A stretch of DNA of 64,000 bases from Acidovorax carolinensis (lineage in GTDB: Bacteria > Pseudomonadota > Gammaproteobacteria > Burkholderiales > Burkholderiaceae_C). Where the stretch lies: the NCBI RefSeq assembly GCF_002157145.1, contig NZ_CP021361.1, positions 1,736,001 to 1,800,000 on the forward strand, read 5' to 3'. Each line of letters begins with the position of its first letter. Position 1 is the first letter of the stretch. The translations under genes and the position numbers were made by a program. The notes beneath the pieces were generated by a model, which saw nothing but the letters and a program-made list of their open reading frames with translations, was not told the DNA's origin and ran no database searches. Below are positions 1-9,670 of the stretch, one piece after another.

Positions 1-30
1 GAACTGGCTTTGCCAGGCCACGGGTGGCGT

Positions 31-67
31 CCCCCTTGGGGGAAGGCGCCGCAGGCGACTCAGGGGG
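31..67. repeat. GC-rich imperfect palindromic intergenic repeat
   Basis: The ends CCCCC and GGGGG flank a core rich in GGCGCC and GGCGAC, giving an imperfect palindrome directly after the tyrA stop codon. I recall very similar elements between genes in Acidovorax and relatives. Only one copy was seen in this window, so repeat status rests on recall. Confidence 0.5.
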
Positions 68-940
68 TTATTTTCTCTTTGCGCCCATGCGCCAGTGGGC
101 ACGGGTCTCGCTGGCCAGGGTGAGCATGTCTTCAAGGCGCTGCGAGTCGCCTTTTTCCATGGCCTGCTCAAAGGTGTGCAGGGCCTGCTGGAACAGGCGC
201 GACTGGGCGAGCAACTCTTCGCGGTTGGACAGCAGGATGTCGCGCCACATCTTGGGGTCGCCTGCGGCGATGCGGGTGAAGTCGCGAAAGCCCGGGCCCG
301 CCAGCGACAGGAAATCGTCGCCGTTCGATTGACCGGTGATGCTGTTCATCATGGCAAACGCCAGCAGGTGCGGCAGGTGGCTGACCGCGGCAAAGGCCGC
401 ATCGTGCGATTCGGGCGACATGCTGGTCACCCGGCATCCCAAAGCCGCCCATACCTCTTCGGCTTTTTGCAGCTGCGCGGTGAGCGTTCGCTCGATGGGG
501 GTGAGGATGACCTGGCGGCCGCTGTACAGCTCGGCATCAGCGTGTTCCACACCGGAAACCTCGCGCCCGGTGATCGGGTGCGCAGGCACGAACGAGCCCA
601 GCTGGTCGCGCAGGGAGCGCCGGGCCGCCTGCACCACATCGGCCTTGGTGGAGCCCACGTCCATGATCAGCATCTGCGGCGTGACGAGGTGCTTGATGGC
701 CTTGAGCGTGGCCTCCGTGGCAGCAACCGGCACGGCCAGCAGCACGATATCGGCCCCCGCCACGGCCAGCAGGGCCGAAGGGGCCTCGACATCGATCACG
801 CCCAGCTGGCGGGCGCGGTCGGTGGTGGAGGGGGATTTGCTGTATCCGACCACGCGTTTGACGAGGCCGGCCTTCTTCATCGCGAGTGCAAAAGAGCCTC
901 CCATGAGGCCGCAACCGATCAGTCCGAGTTGTTCAAACAT
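68..940 (-). CDS. tyrA: Prephenate dehydrogenase
   Basis: The 290-aa protein should oxidatively decarboxylate prephenate to 4-hydroxyphenylpyruvate for tyrosine synthesis in the cytoplasm. It opens with a Rossmann dinucleotide motif (GLIGCGLMGG, residues 7-16) and carries the PAHPITGREVSG stretch typical of TyrA proteins. There is no chorismate mutase or ACT domain, so it is the monofunctional form. The ATG start places it 9 bases after the pheA stop, and the two are surely co-transcribed with serC and probably gyrA. In relatives the next gene would be aroA, which lies outside the window. The family call is firm; arogenate use instead of prephenate cannot be excluded by eye. Confidence 0.93.
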   Translation of the reverse strand: MFEQLGLIGCGLMGGSFALAMKKAGLVKRVVGYSKSPSTTDRARQLGVIDVEAPSALLAVAGADIVLLAVPVAATEATLKAIKHLVTPQMLIMDVGSTKADVVQAARRSLRDQLGSFVPAHPITGREVSGVEHADAELYSGRQVILTPIERTLTAQLQKAEEVWAALGCRVTSMSPESHDAAFAAVSHLPHLLAFAMMNSITGQSNGDDFLSLAGPGFRDFTRIAAGDPKMWRDILLSNREELLAQSRLFQQALHTFEQAMEKGDSQRLEDMLTLASETRAHWRMGAKRK

Positions 941-949
941 GCCTGCTCC

Positions 950-2047
950 TCACGCTGAGACAGGGTAGGTTCCCAGAACCTTGTAGAACGCACACAGGCT
1001 GCGCAGCTCTTCCAGTGCCCGCGCGACATGGGGCTGGGCCGGATGGCCGTCAAGATCGATGTAGAAGTAATACTCCCACTGGCCCGTGCGGGCTGGGCGC
1101 GATTCAAAGCGCGTCATCGAGACGCCATGGGTCTTGAGCGGCACAAGCAAGTCATGCACGGCGCCTGGCCGGTTGGGCACGGACACTATGAGGCTGGTGC
1201 AGTCCTTGCCCGAGGGCGGCGGCGTCTGCAGCGTGTGGGGCAGGCAGATGATGGCGAACCGTGTGCGGTTGTAGGCATCGTCCTGAATGGCATGGGCCAC
1301 GATGTGCAGGCCAAACTGCTGCGCTGCGCGCTCGCTGGACAAGGCGGCCCACGCGGGGTTGGTGGTGGCCAGGCGCGCGCCCTCGGCGTTGCTGGAGACC
1401 GGTCGGCGCTCGGCATGCGGCAGGTGCTTGGACAGCCAGGCCTGGCATTGGGCCAGCGCCTGCGGGTGGGCCAGCACCACCTCGATGCCATCCAGCGAAT
1501 TGCTGGTGCGCAGCAGGTTGTGGCGCACCAGCAGGCTCACTTCGCCGACCACATGGGTGGGGGTGTGCAGGAACAGATCGAGCGAGCGCGTGACCACGCC
1601 TTCGGTGGAGTTCTCCACGCCCACCACGCCATACTGCGCACTGCCCGCCGCCGTGGCGTGAAAAACCTCGTCGAAATTGGCGCAGTACATCAGGTCAGCG
1701 GCGCCGCCGAAGAATTCAATCGCCGCCTGCTCGCAGAACGTGCCTTCCGGGCCCAGCACGGCCACGCGCTGGGGCGATTCGAGCGCCAGGCAGGCCGACA
1801 TGATTTCGCGCCAGATGGCCGCTACATGGGCGTCTTTGAGCGGGCCGGGGTTGGCGGTCTGGATCTTCTCGATCACCTGTGCCACGCGATCGGGTCGGAA
1901 GAACGGCGTGCCTTCGCGTTTTTTGACTTCGCCCACCCGTTCGGCGACCAGCGCACGCTGGTTCAGCAGCGTGAGCAGTTGCTGGTCGATGTTGTCGATC
2001 TGCACGCGCAGGCTGGCGAGGTCGGGGGAGGCTTGTGGATTGTTCAT
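950..2047 (-). CDS. pheA: Chorismate mutase / prephenate dehydratase (P-protein)
   Basis: This bifunctional 365-aa enzyme converts chorismate to prephenate and then to phenylpyruvate. The chorismate mutase (AroQ) domain covers roughly residues 8-90. The prephenate dehydratase domain covers about 93-270 and has the TRF motif with its catalytic threonine (NRTRF, 260-264). A C-terminal ACT domain (about 285-362) shows the ESRP motif at 315-318 that binds phenylalanine, so feedback inhibition by phenylalanine is expected. It sits between serC and tyrA, 41 bases after serC. All domains look intact and the length is usual. Confidence 0.95.
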   Translation of the reverse strand: MNNPQASPDLASLRVQIDNIDQQLLTLLNQRALVAERVGEVKKREGTPFFRPDRVAQVIEKIQTANPGPLKDAHVAAIWREIMSACLALESPQRVAVLGPEGTFCEQAAIEFFGGAADLMYCANFDEVFHATAAGSAQYGVVGVENSTEGVVTRSLDLFLHTPTHVVGEVSLLVRHNLLRTSNSLDGIEVVLAHPQALAQCQAWLSKHLPHAERRPVSSNAEGARLATTNPAWAALSSERAAQQFGLHIVAHAIQDDAYNRTRFAIICLPHTLQTPPPSGKDCTSLIVSVPNRPGAVHDLLVPLKTHGVSMTRFESRPARTGQWEYYFYIDLDGHPAQPHVARALEELRSLCAFYKVLGTYPVSA

Positions 2048-2088
2048 GAATGACGGGGCGTTCGCGGAGCGTGCGGCTGAACGGGTGT

Positions 2089-3198
2089 TCAGGCGTGTTT
2101 TTGTTCAAATTCTCGCAGGTAGTCCACCAGCGCCTGCACGCCTGCCAGGGGCATGGCGTTGTAGATGCTGGCGCGCATTCCGCCCACCGACTTGTGTCCC
2201 TTGAGTTGCAGCAGTCCACGCTCCTTGGCGCCCGCCAGAAAGGCGTCATTGCGGCTCTCGTCGCGCAGGAAGAATGGCACGTTCATGCGCGAGCGGCAGT
2301 TGGCTGCCACCTTGTTGACATAGAACTGCGATTGATCGATGGCGTCGTACAGCAGGCGGGCTTTGGCGATGTTGCGCTGCTCGATCGCCGCCACGCCGCT
2401 GTGTTCACCCTCGCGCTGGCGCTTGAGCCACTGGAAGGTCAGACCTGCCACGTAGATGCCCCAGGTGGGCGGCGTGTTGTACATGGAATGGTTGTCGGCC
2501 ACGATTTTGTAGTCGAACGCACTGGGGCAGGCCGGCAGGGCGTGGCCCAGCAGGTCTTCGCGCACCACCACCAGCGTAAGGCCCGCAGGCCCCAGGTTTT
2601 TTTGCGCGCCACCGAAGGCCAGACCCACGCGCGTCCAGTCCACGGGGCGCGAAGCCACATGGGACGAAAAATCGATCACCAGCGGGGCGTCGCTGCCCAG
2701 CGCCTTCAGGTCGGGCAACTGGTGGAACTCGATGCCGTTGATGGTTTCGTTACTGCAGATATGCAGATAGCTGGCACCCCGGCTGACCGTCCAGCCCGCA
2801 GGGTCGGGCAATGTGGTGAATCCATTGTCTTCACCCGACGCGATCACGTTGACTTCGGAAGCGTATTTGCGCGCTTCCTTTTGCGACTTTTGGCTCCAGC
2901 TGCCGGTCACCACGAAATCGATTGCGCCGGCACGCGACAGGTTCAGCGGCACGATGGCGTTCTCGGCCAGGCCGCCACCCTGCATGAACAGGATCTTGAA
3001 ATGGGAGGGCACCGCCAGCAGCTCGCGCAGGTCGGCCTCTGCCTGCTCGTAAATTGACAAAAACTCTTTGCCGCGGTGGCTCATCTCCATCACGCCCATG
3101 CCGCTGCCGTGCCAGTCCAGCATTTCGGCTGCAGCCTGTTCCAGGACTTCGGTGGGAATGGCGGCCGGGCCGGCCGAGAAGTTGTGCGGGCGTGTCAT
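2089..3198 (-). CDS. serC: Phosphoserine aminotransferase
   Basis: A PLP-dependent class V aminotransferase of 369 aa. It transaminates 3-phosphohydroxypyruvate to phosphoserine for serine synthesis, and also 3-hydroxy-2-oxo-4-phosphobutanoate in pyridoxine synthesis. The N-terminal [11 protein letters not shown] and the PLP-lysine motif [11 protein letters not shown] (Lys200) are clear. The ATG at 3198 follows a short AT-rich spacer after gyrA that holds a copy of the dispersed repeat. The gene heads the serC-pheA-tyrA amino-acid run. Confidence 0.96.
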   Translation of the reverse strand: MTRPHNFSAGPAAIPTEVLEQAAAEMLDWHGSGMGVMEMSHRGKEFLSIYEQAEADLRELLAVPSHFKILFMQGGGLAENAIVPLNLSRAGAIDFVVTGSWSQKSQKEARKYASEVNVIASGEDNGFTTLPDPAGWTVSRGASYLHICSNETINGIEFHQLPDLKALGSDAPLVIDFSSHVASRPVDWTRVGLAFGGAQKNLGPAGLTLVVVREDLLGHALPACPSAFDYKIVADNHSMYNTPPTWGIYVAGLTFQWLKRQREGEHSGVAAIEQRNIAKARLLYDAIDQSQFYVNKVAANCRSRMNVPFFLRDESRNDAFLAGAKERGLLQLKGHKSVGGMRASIYNAMPLAGVQALVDYLREFEQKHA

Positions 3199-3203
3199 CG
3201 AAT

Positions 3204-3264
3204 TTTGATCAAAAAGGCTTCCAGCGCTTGCTGAATAAGCGCGAGCAGCTTCGTTTTTAATAGC
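3204..3264 (+). repeat. Dispersed 55-bp element, copy 1
   Basis: Shared layout in reference orientation: CTC-like, AGCGCTT, about 8 variable bases, AAGCGC, AGCAGCT or AGTAGCT, then an A/T-rich tail ending AATAGC. Here the core reads CCAGCGCTTG...AATAAGCGCGAGCAGCTT. It fills the gyrA-serC gap. Confidence 0.75.
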
Positions 3265-3297
3265 GCTGGTAGCGCGCGGATCGTGCGATACGGGGGC

Positions 3298-6000
3298 TCA
3301 AGCGTCTGGCGAGTCCGGGGTGTCGGGCTCAGCGGTAGCACCACTGTCCGTGCCCGATCCGCCATCGGCTTGCTCGTCGGCCATGTTCGCATCGTTTTCG
3401 ACAATGCGTTGCAGGCCACTGAGCTTGGAGCCTTCGTCCAGCGCAATCAGCGTCACGCCCTGCGTGGCACGGCCCAGTTCGCGGATCTCGCTCACGCGGG
3501 TGCGCACCAGCACACCCTTGTCGGTGATCAGCATGATCTCGTCGTCGGCATGCACCAGCGTGGCGGCCACGACCTTGCCGTTGCGCTCGCTTTGCTGGAT
3601 GGCGATCATGCCCTTGGTGCCTCGGCCATGGCGGGTGTATTCGGTGATGCTGGTGCGCTTGCCGTAGCCGTTTTCGGTGGCGGTCAACACGCTGGTGCGT
3701 GTTGACTCGGAGCCCTCACGGTTTGCGTTTTCGTCTTCGGCCACCAGCATGCAGATCACGCTCTGGCCTTCTTCCAGCATCATCCCGCGCACGCCACGGG
3801 CCTGGCGGCCCAGGGGGCGCACGTCGTTTTCGTCAAAGCGCACGGCCTTGCCGCCGTCGCTGAACAACATCACGTCGTGCTGGCCATCGGTGAGGGCCGC
3901 GCCGATCAGGTAGTCGCCATCATCGAGGTTGACGGCAATGATGCCGCCCTTGCGCGGGTTGCTGAATTCGTCGAGCGCCGTCTTCTTCACGGTGCCCATG
4001 CTGGTGGCCATGAATACGTAGCGGTCGGCCGGGAAGGTGCGCATGTCGCCCGTGAGCGCCAGGACCACATTGATCTTTTCGCCTTCCTGCAGCGGGAACA
4101 TGTTGACGATGGGGCGGCCGCGCGAGCCGCGCGAACCCGCCGGCACTTCCCAGACCTTGAGCCAGTACAGGCGGCCACGGTTGGAGAAGCACAGGATGTA
4201 GTCGTGCGTATTGGCGATGAAGAGCTGGTCGATCCAATCGTCTTCCTTGGTGGCCGTGGCCTGCTTGCCGCGACCACCGCGCTTTTGGGCGCGGTATTCA
4301 CTCAAGGGTTGACTCTTGATGTAGCCAGTGTGGGACAGCGTCACCACCATGTCGGTGGGCGTGATCAGGTCTTCGGTGGAGAGGTCCTGGGCGCTGTATT
4401 CCACCACGCTACGGCGTGCGCCAAGCTTGTGCTGGCCGAATTCCTGCTTGATGGCGGTAAGTTCGTCGCCAATGATGACCGATACACGCTCGGGCTTGGC
4501 CAAAATATCGAGCAGGTCTTCGATGACTGCCATGACTTCCTTGTACTCGGCCACGATCTTGTCCTGCTCCAGCCCAGTTAGGCGCTGCAGGCGCATCTGC
4601 AGGATTTCCTGGGCCTGCGTGTCCGACAGGCGGTACAGGCCGTCCTGGCCCATGCCGAATTCCTTTTCCAGGCCTTCGGGGCGGTAGTCGTCAGCGTTGA
4701 TCACGCCGCCGTCCGCACGAGTGCGCGTGAGCATTTCGCGCACCAGCTTGCTGTCCCAGGAGCGCGTCATGAGTTCAGCCTTGGCTACGGGCGGCGTGGG
4801 CGATTCGCGGATGATGCGGATGAAATCGTCAATGTTTCCGAGGGCGACGGCCAGGCCTTCGAGCACATGGCCGCGGTCGCGCGCCTTGCGCAGTTCGAAC
4901 ACGGTGCGGCGGGTCACCACTTCGCGGCGGTGCTGCAGGAAGACGCTGATCAGGTCCTTCAGGGTGCACAGGCGGGGCTGACCGTCGATCAGCGCCACCA
5001 TGTTCATGCCGAAGGTATCCTGCAACTGCGTCTGCTTGTACAGGTTGTTCAGCACCACCTCGGGCACTTCGCCGCGCTTGAGTTCGATCACCAGGCGCAT
5101 GCCGGATTTGTCGGACTCGTCCTGGATGTGACTGATCCCCTCGATCTTCTTTTCGTGCACCAGCTCGGCCATGCGCTCCTGCAGCGTCTTCTTGTTGACC
5201 TGGTAGGGGAGCTCGTCCACGATGATCGATTGGCGCTGGCCGCGGTCGATGTCCTCGAAGTGGCAGCGCGCGCGCATCACCACCTTGCCTCGACCGGTGC
5301 GGTAGCCGTCCTTCACGCCATTGATGCCGTAGATGATGCCGGCCGTTGGGAAGTCGGGCGCCGGAATGATCTCCATCAACTCGTCGATGGTGGTTTCCGG
5401 GTTGCGCAGCATGTGCAGGCAGGCATCCACCACTTCGTTGAGGTTGTGGGGCGGAATGTTGGTGGCCATGCCCACCGCAATACCGGCCGAGCCATTGACC
5501 AGCAGATTAGGGAGCTTGCTGGGCAGTACCAAGGGTTCTTTTTCACTGCCGTCGTAATTGGGGCCGAAATCGACAGTTTCCTTGTCAATATCGCCGAGCA
5601 TCTCGTGCGCGATTTTGGCCAGGCGGATTTCGGTATATCGCATGGCGGCGGCGCTGTCGCCGTCCACCGAACCGAAGTTGCCCTGGCCATCCACCAGCAT
5701 GTGGCGCAGTGAGAAATCTTGTGCCATGCGCACGATGGTGTCGTACACCGCCGAGTCGCCGTGTGGGTGGTATTTACCGATCACGTCGCCCACAATGCGG
5801 GCCGACTTCTTATATGGACGGTTCCAGTCGTTGTTGAGCTCGTGCATGGCAAAGAGCACGCGCCGGTGGACGGGCTTGAGGCCATCCCGCGCATCGGGCA
5901 ATGCCCGTCCCACGATCACGCTCATGGCGTAGTCGAGATAGCTGCGCCGCATCTCCTCTTCAAGGCTGATGGGCAGGGTTTCTTTGGCAAACTGGGTCAT
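3298..6000 (-). CDS. gyrA: DNA gyrase subunit A
   Basis: The 900-aa breakage-reunion subunit of DNA gyrase works with GyrB to introduce negative supercoils. Taking the ATG at 6000 ([10 protein letters not shown]) gives E. coli-like numbering: catalytic Tyr122 in AAMRYTE, Ser83 and Asp87 in [10 protein letters not shown]. The quinolone-determining positions are therefore wild type. The GyrA-box is QKRGGRG, followed by C-terminal beta-pinwheel repeats and an acidic tail rich in D, E and G. A TTG 21 bases upstream would add MPSPPPP and is less likely. It is divergent from ompA. The frame is intact and the length is usual for betaproteobacteria. Confidence 0.97.
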   Translation of the reverse strand: MTQFAKETLPISLEEEMRRSYLDYAMSVIVGRALPDARDGLKPVHRRVLFAMHELNNDWNRPYKKSARIVGDVIGKYHPHGDSAVYDTIVRMAQDFSLRHMLVDGQGNFGSVDGDSAAAMRYTEIRLAKIAHEMLGDIDKETVDFGPNYDGSEKEPLVLPSKLPNLLVNGSAGIAVGMATNIPPHNLNEVVDACLHMLRNPETTIDELMEIIPAPDFPTAGIIYGINGVKDGYRTGRGKVVMRARCHFEDIDRGQRQSIIVDELPYQVNKKTLQERMAELVHEKKIEGISHIQDESDKSGMRLVIELKRGEVPEVVLNNLYKQTQLQDTFGMNMVALIDGQPRLCTLKDLISVFLQHRREVVTRRTVFELRKARDRGHVLEGLAVALGNIDDFIRIIRESPTPPVAKAELMTRSWDSKLVREMLTRTRADGGVINADDYRPEGLEKEFGMGQDGLYRLSDTQAQEILQMRLQRLTGLEQDKIVAEYKEVMAVIEDLLDILAKPERVSVIIGDELTAIKQEFGQHKLGARRSVVEYSAQDLSTEDLITPTDMVVTLSHTGYIKSQPLSEYRAQKRGGRGKQATATKEDDWIDQLFIANTHDYILCFSNRGRLYWLKVWEVPAGSRGSRGRPIVNMFPLQEGEKINVVLALTGDMRTFPADRYVFMATSMGTVKKTALDEFSNPRKGGIIAVNLDDGDYLIGAALTDGQHDVMLFSDGGKAVRFDENDVRPLGRQARGVRGMMLEEGQSVICMLVAEDENANREGSESTRTSVLTATENGYGKRTSITEYTRHGRGTKGMIAIQQSERNGKVVAATLVHADDEIMLITDKGVLVRTRVSEIRELGRATQGVTLIALDEGSKLSGLQRIVENDANMADEQADGGSGTDSGATAEPDTPDSPDA

Positions 6001-6224
6001 TGGGGGCGGCGGTGACGGCAAAGGAGAGTCATTTTAGGGGCAAGTGCATGTAGCGGCTTAGCAACATATCGTGGCAATTGCGCTTTTGTCCTACGGAACC
6101 TTAACCGCCGTACCCTCACTTGCCCTGTTACGTATGGCACAATCGATTGAACGTTTTTGGTGATGGTCACCGATGACGTCCTGATTCGCAGCGCGGCTGC
6201 GGCTTTTTCCCCAAGAGGAGAACC
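6001..6224. promoter_or_regulatory. Divergent promoter region gyrA / ompA
   Basis: This 224-base gap separates the two divergent starts and must hold both promoters. It has AT-rich patches, including TAAAAT just upstream of gyrA on the minus strand and GGCACAATCG on the plus strand before ompA. I could not pair either with a convincing -35 box. Confidence 0.5.
6187..6208 (+). promoter_or_regulatory. Hairpin plus T-run in the ompA leader
   Basis: A perfect 6-bp stem (CGCAGC / GCTGCG, loop GCG) is followed by GCTTTTT and lies 5-10 bases before the ompA ribosome site AAGAGGAG. It looks like a small intrinsic terminator or an mRNA-stability hairpin. Function is inferred from shape only. Confidence 0.4.
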
Positions 6225-6866
6225 ATGAAGAAACTGAACAAAGTGGCGATGTTGTTTGCCTCCGCAGCGCTCGCAACCGCCGCTGGCGCACAAACCGTCG
6301 ACAACTGGAAAAATGGCTCCAACGAGCTGGTCTGGAAGAACGGCACCAACGAATACTGCTGGCGCGATGCCAACTGGACGCCCGCAACGGCTGCTCCAGG
6401 CTGCGACGGCGCTCTGGCTGCTGCCCCAGCTGCTGCTCCAGCGCCTGCTGCTGCTCCAGCGCCTGCCGCCGCTGCACCTGCTCCCGCTCCAGCACCTGCT
6501 GTGGCCACCAAGGTGACCTACGCTGCCGACGCCTTCTTCGACTTCGATAAGTCTGTTCTGAAGCCCGAAGGCAAGGCAAAGCTGGATGATCTGGTTTCCA
6601 AGGTCAAGGACATCAACCTGGAAGTCATCATCGCTGTGGGTCACACCGACTCCGTCGGCTCCGATGCCTACAACCAGAAGCTGTCGGTACGTCGTTCCGA
6701 AGCCGTGAAGGCCTATCTGGTCTCCAAGGGTATCGAAAAGAACCGCGTGTACACCGAAGGCAAGGGCGAAAAGCAGCCTGTCGCTGATAACAAGACCAAA
6801 GAAGGTCGCGCAAAGAACCGCCGCGTCGAAATCGAAGTGGTCGGTACCCGCGCTGCTGCCAAGTAA
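6225..6866 (+). CDS. ompA: OmpA family outer-membrane / peptidoglycan-binding protein
   Basis: A 213-aa exported protein. The signal peptide MKKLNKVAMLFASAALATAAGA ends near residue 22. A short region with two cysteines follows, then a long Ala/Pro linker (about 65-93), then an OmpA_C domain (about 95-205) with TDSVGSDAYNQKLSVRR and the NRRVEIEV end. The C-terminal domain should bind diaminopimelate in peptidoglycan. There is no eight-strand barrel domain, so it is the short OmpA-like type common in Burkholderiales. A strong ribosome site (AAGAGGAG) precedes the ATG, and AAG, AAC and CTG codons suggest high expression. A terminator follows. Confidence 0.93.
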   Translation: MKKLNKVAMLFASAALATAAGAQTVDNWKNGSNELVWKNGTNEYCWRDANWTPATAAPGCDGALAAAPAAAPAPAAAPAPAAAAPAPAPAPAVATKVTYAADAFFDFDKSVLKPEGKAKLDDLVSKVKDINLEVIIAVGHTDSVGSDAYNQKLSVRRSEAVKAYLVSKGIEKNRVYTEGKGEKQPVADNKTKEGRAKNRRVEIEVVGTRAAAK

Positions 6867-6882
6867 TCCTCGGATTGCTCAC

Positions 6883-6911
6883 AAAAAGGGCCCCGGTTTC
6901 GGGCCTTTTTT
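6883..6911 (+). terminator. Rho-independent terminator of ompA
   Basis: AAAAAGGGCCC and GGGCCTTTTTT form a GC stem with a short loop followed by a T-run, 16 bases after the ompA stop codon. Confidence 0.85.
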
Positions 6912-6947
6912 ACGTCTGTACTTTTCTCGTCTGGGGCTTGATGGACA

Positions 6948-7667
6948 ATGACTGTCATGAGTGAATCTGTGAACGCCGATCCTGCCGAACTGGCCAAATT
7001 TTCTGAACTGGCCCACCGATGGTGGGATCCTGAGAGTGAATTTCGGCCCTTGCACCAAATCAACCCACTTCGTCTGGACTGGATTGACGGCTTGGCAGAT
7101 TTGTCGTCAAAACGCGTGTTGGATGTTGGTTGTGGCGGCGGCATTCTTTCGGATTCCATGGCGCGCAAGGGGGCTACCGTCACCGGCATCGATCTGTCCA
7201 CAAAAGCATTGCGTGTGGCCAGACTGCATGCATTGGAGGTGCAAACTGCCAACCTGGATTTCCGGGAAGTGAGCATCGAAGCGTTGGCTGCAGAGCAGCC
7301 CGAGAGCTTCGACGTGGTGACCTGCATGGAAATGCTTGAACATGTACCAGACCCTGCATCTGTTGTTCAGTCCTGCGCACGACTCGTGAAGCCGGGTGGA
7401 TGGGTCTTTTTTTCCACTATCAACCGCAACGCCAAGGCCTTCATGTTAGCCATTCTGGGGGCAGAATACATTTTGAACATGCTGCCACGCGGCACGCACG
7501 AATACGCCAAGCTGATTCGTCCCAGCGAACTGGCTGCTAGCTGCCGCGCCGCTGGACTGGACGTCATGCACACCTGCGGCTTGGAACACAATCCGCTCAC
7601 CCGCCGCTACTGGCTTGGTAACGATACCAGTGTCAACTATATGTTTGCCACTCGGCGTGCTTCTTGA
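6948..7667 (+). CDS. ubiG: Ubiquinone biosynthesis O-methyltransferase
   Basis: A SAM-dependent methyltransferase of 239 aa that should carry out both O-methylations of ubiquinone synthesis. Motif I reads VLDVGCGGGILSD (about 62-74), motif post-I is VTGIDLS, and CMEMLEHVPDP is the usual UbiG signature. Two in-frame ATGs (6948 and 6957) are possible starts. It lies between ompA and gph as in many Burkholderiales, and its stop codon falls just before the gph start. Confidence 0.95.
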   Translation: MTVMSESVNADPAELAKFSELAHRWWDPESEFRPLHQINPLRLDWIDGLADLSSKRVLDVGCGGGILSDSMARKGATVTGIDLSTKALRVARLHALEVQTANLDFREVSIEALAAEQPESFDVVTCMEMLEHVPDPASVVQSCARLVKPGGWVFFSTINRNAKAFMLAILGAEYILNMLPRGTHEYAKLIRPSELAASCRAAGLDVMHTCGLEHNPLTRRYWLGNDTSVNYMFATRRAS

Positions 7668-7675
7668 GGCGCTGC

Positions 7676-8341
7676 ATGTTTCACAACATTCGCGCTGTGC
7701 TGTTCGATCTGGATGGGACCTTGATTGATAGCGCTCCCGATCTCGGTGCCGCTGCTGACAAGATGCGCACAGACCGTGGTATGCCGTCCTTGCCTGCGGA
7801 CCGTTACCGCCCCATGGCCGGTGCCGGAGCGCGGGGCATGCTGGGCGAAGCGTTTGGCCTGACGCCAGAACACCCTGACTATGAAGCGTTGCGTGAAGAG
7901 TTTTTCGTGAATTACGAAAGACGCATGACCCATCTGACCACTGTCTTTGATGGGGTGGGGCCACTGATTGAGCAGTTGCTACACAAACAAATGCTATGGG
8001 GTGTAGTTACTAATAAATCGGCCCGGTTTACTCAACCACTCACCCTTGCCATGCCGCTGTTCACTACAGCCAGCGCTGTTGTGAGCGGGGACACAACACC
8101 CCACGCCAAGCCGCACCCCGCACCCCTTTTGGAGGCTGCAGCGCGTCTGGGATTGGCTCCGGACCACTGTATCTATGTCGGTGACGATGAGCGCGATATC
8201 ATCGCCGGCCTTGCCGCTGGCATGGGAACTGTGGCTGCAACGTATGGATATCTGGGAGCGAAGTCAGACCCTTTGCAGTGGGGAGCCCATGCGGTAATAA
8301 ATTCACCGACCGAGCTCTTGCAATTGCTTGGAAGGGCCTAA
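7676..8341 (+). CDS. gph: Phosphoglycolate phosphatase (HAD family)
   Basis: A HAD hydrolase of 221 aa expected to dephosphorylate 2-phosphoglycolate. It has motif I DLDGTLIDS (nucleophile Asp), motif II VVTNKS, the PHAKPHPAP lysine region (motif III) and motif IV VGDDERDI. The ATG at 7676 is preferred over an in-frame TTG at 7664 that overlaps the ubiG stop. It is 8 bases after ubiG, so the two are probably one operon. Codons around 7980-8040 are more AT-rich than the rest. Confidence 0.9.
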   Translation: MFHNIRAVLFDLDGTLIDSAPDLGAAADKMRTDRGMPSLPADRYRPMAGAGARGMLGEAFGLTPEHPDYEALREEFFVNYERRMTHLTTVFDGVGPLIEQLLHKQMLWGVVTNKSARFTQPLTLAMPLFTTASAVVSGDTTPHAKPHPAPLLEAAARLGLAPDHCIYVGDDERDIIAGLAAGMGTVAATYGYLGAKSDPLQWGAHAVINSPTELLQLLGRA

Positions 8342-8353
8342 AATAGCTGTCTT

Positions 8354-8740
8354 GGGGCTGTCCTGGTTTCGACGTGGGTTCGGAATCGGTGTGGTGCATG
8401 TCGAGCTTGAGTCACGCTCGTAAATCTCGATTTAAAAAACTAACTGCAAACGACGAACGTTTCGCACTCGCTGCTTAATTGCCAGTGAGCCTTGCAACAG
8501 TTGGCCGATGGGCTGGGCAAGGGGGTTCTGAGTAATCAGCGCCTCCCGGCTGCAAGGATAATTACATGGGCTGGCCTTGATCCGGGTACCTTGGATTGGG
8601 GTGAGAAAATAGGGTGCTGGCGGCCGGTGTAGCGTGCGACTGCGCGACAACGGTGGCGAGACTTAAATCAGATCGCTAAACATGTAGATCTGCCCGATGA
8701 AGGCTTGCGGACGCGGGTTCAATTCCCGCCAGCTCCACCA
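8354..8740 (+). ncRNA. ssrA: Transfer-messenger RNA (tmRNA)
   Basis: The 387-nt gene begins GGGGCTGTCCTGGTTTCGAC and ends with a T-arm (GGTTCAATTCC) and CAGCTCCACCA. The two ends pair as a tRNA-like acceptor stem. The tag frame runs from GCA at 8446 to TAA at 8478 and encodes ANDERFALAA, the tag I recall from betaproteobacteria. It rescues stalled ribosomes with SmpB. A terminator follows at once. Confidence 0.98.
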
Positions 8741-8747
8741 TAATGTG

Positions 8748-8781
8748 AAATCCCAACCCTTATCCGGTTGGGATTTTTTTT
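8748..8781 (+). terminator. Rho-independent terminator of ssrA
   Basis: AATCCCAACC pairs with GGTTGGGATT around a short loop and is followed by a run of T, 8 bases past the mature tmRNA end. Confidence 0.92.
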
Positions 8782-9416
8782 GCCCGTTCCCCCACTGTTA
8801 GCGTGGCTTTAGAGCATGGCGTCTCGAGCGCCACCACTGCGAGCCCGGCAGTTCCATTGCGCTCTGCCGGGTCATCCCTGTGCCCGGTATTTCATTCGTA
8901 GATCGCCTGCGTAATCTGAGTATTGCCGTCCATGAGCCGAAGCCTATCGTCGCCACGTGGTGGTGCGCGACGATGTAAGAATTCGTGAACCCAGCGCATT
9001 GCACGTAATGAATCGGACCAATCGTGGCGATCACGTTAAATGCGAATTTCGTTCGATTACCATGGAAAGATGCACATTGAAAGGCCTTGCAAATCGCGTG
9101 CCTCCAAGTCCCACGGGGGCATGTTGAGGGCAAGGCTGATCTGATCAGAGGAATCGCCCTCAAAGTTTCCAATACAACGGTCGTGGGGTTCATTCAGTAG
9201 CTCTGATGAACGCCTTTTTCCACAGGTGTATCTACGCCATCGGCTGCGTGATGGCCGGTGGATGTTTGTGGACGGTCAATACTGATTATTGCGGGAGGGA
9301 GATCGGGGTAACTGCGTTTGTTCGACAGCGTACAGACTAAGTGCACTCCACCCAGGTAAAAAAGGATTTACGTGCCGCATTTTTCGCTGTGCGGTCCATT
9401 TGTCTAGGAGCCCTCC
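8782..9416. other. Gene-free, lower-GC stretch after tmRNA
   Basis: About 635 bases with visibly lower GC than either side. No frame gives a recognisable product. A 131-aa frame on the minus strand (8798-9193) has no family resemblance or good ribosome site. The plus strand has a broken frame near 8945-9125 with somewhat protein-like composition. tmRNA 3' ends are common integration sites, so this may be a scar of lost mobile DNA. I found no second copy of the tmRNA 3' end to prove it. Confidence 0.5.
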
Positions 9417-9659
9417 ATGTCCCATTCATCCACCTTTGCCGCTGCGTGGGACACGTCTTGCGTGGGGCAGCCTGCAGACGTATCGCTGGTGGAGCTCTCC
9501 CACCTGGGCGAGCATCTGGCGCATTGTGCTGCGCTGCGCGGGCAACTGGAGCGGTTTGTCGCCGGGGCCGCATGGCTGCAGGCTGTTGTTGCGGGGCATG
9601 TGGTGACCGTGGCGCTGGTGACCGCGTTGTTGGTGGGGGCCGTATCGCTGGTGCAGTAG
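9417..9659 (+). CDS. Small membrane protein upstream of the glucan synthase
   Basis: An 80-aa protein I do not recognise. The ATG follows AGGAG at 7 bases, a good ribosome site. Residues 1-50 are mildly polar. Residues about 52-78 form one strong transmembrane helix ending AVSLVQ at the very C-terminus. It ends 11 bases before the ndvB start, so co-transcription and perhaps translational coupling are likely. By position it may help membrane insertion or regulation of the glucan synthase, but that is only inference. Confidence 0.65.
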   Translation: MSHSSTFAAAWDTSCVGQPADVSLVELSHLGEHLAHCAALRGQLERFVAGAAWLQAVVAGHVVTVALVTALLVGAVSLVQ

Positions 9660-9670
9660 GGGCGGCGCGC

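Noticed and set aside
7980..8040. AT-rich stretch in gph as a further copy of the dispersed repeat
   Set aside because: It contains GCTAC and ATGCTATGG words but neither of the two cores at the right spacing, and the encoded VVTNKS motif is normal Gph sequence.
8798..9193. 131-aa open frame on the minus strand after ssrA
   Set aside because: No ribosome site, no family resemblance and irregular composition. Kept only as part of the gene-free stretch.
9341..9670. Upstream extension of ndvB by 110 codons
   Set aside because: The extension is Cys/Arg/Gly-rich without family match and overlaps the 80-aa gene that has a good ribosome site. The ATG at 9671 fits better.
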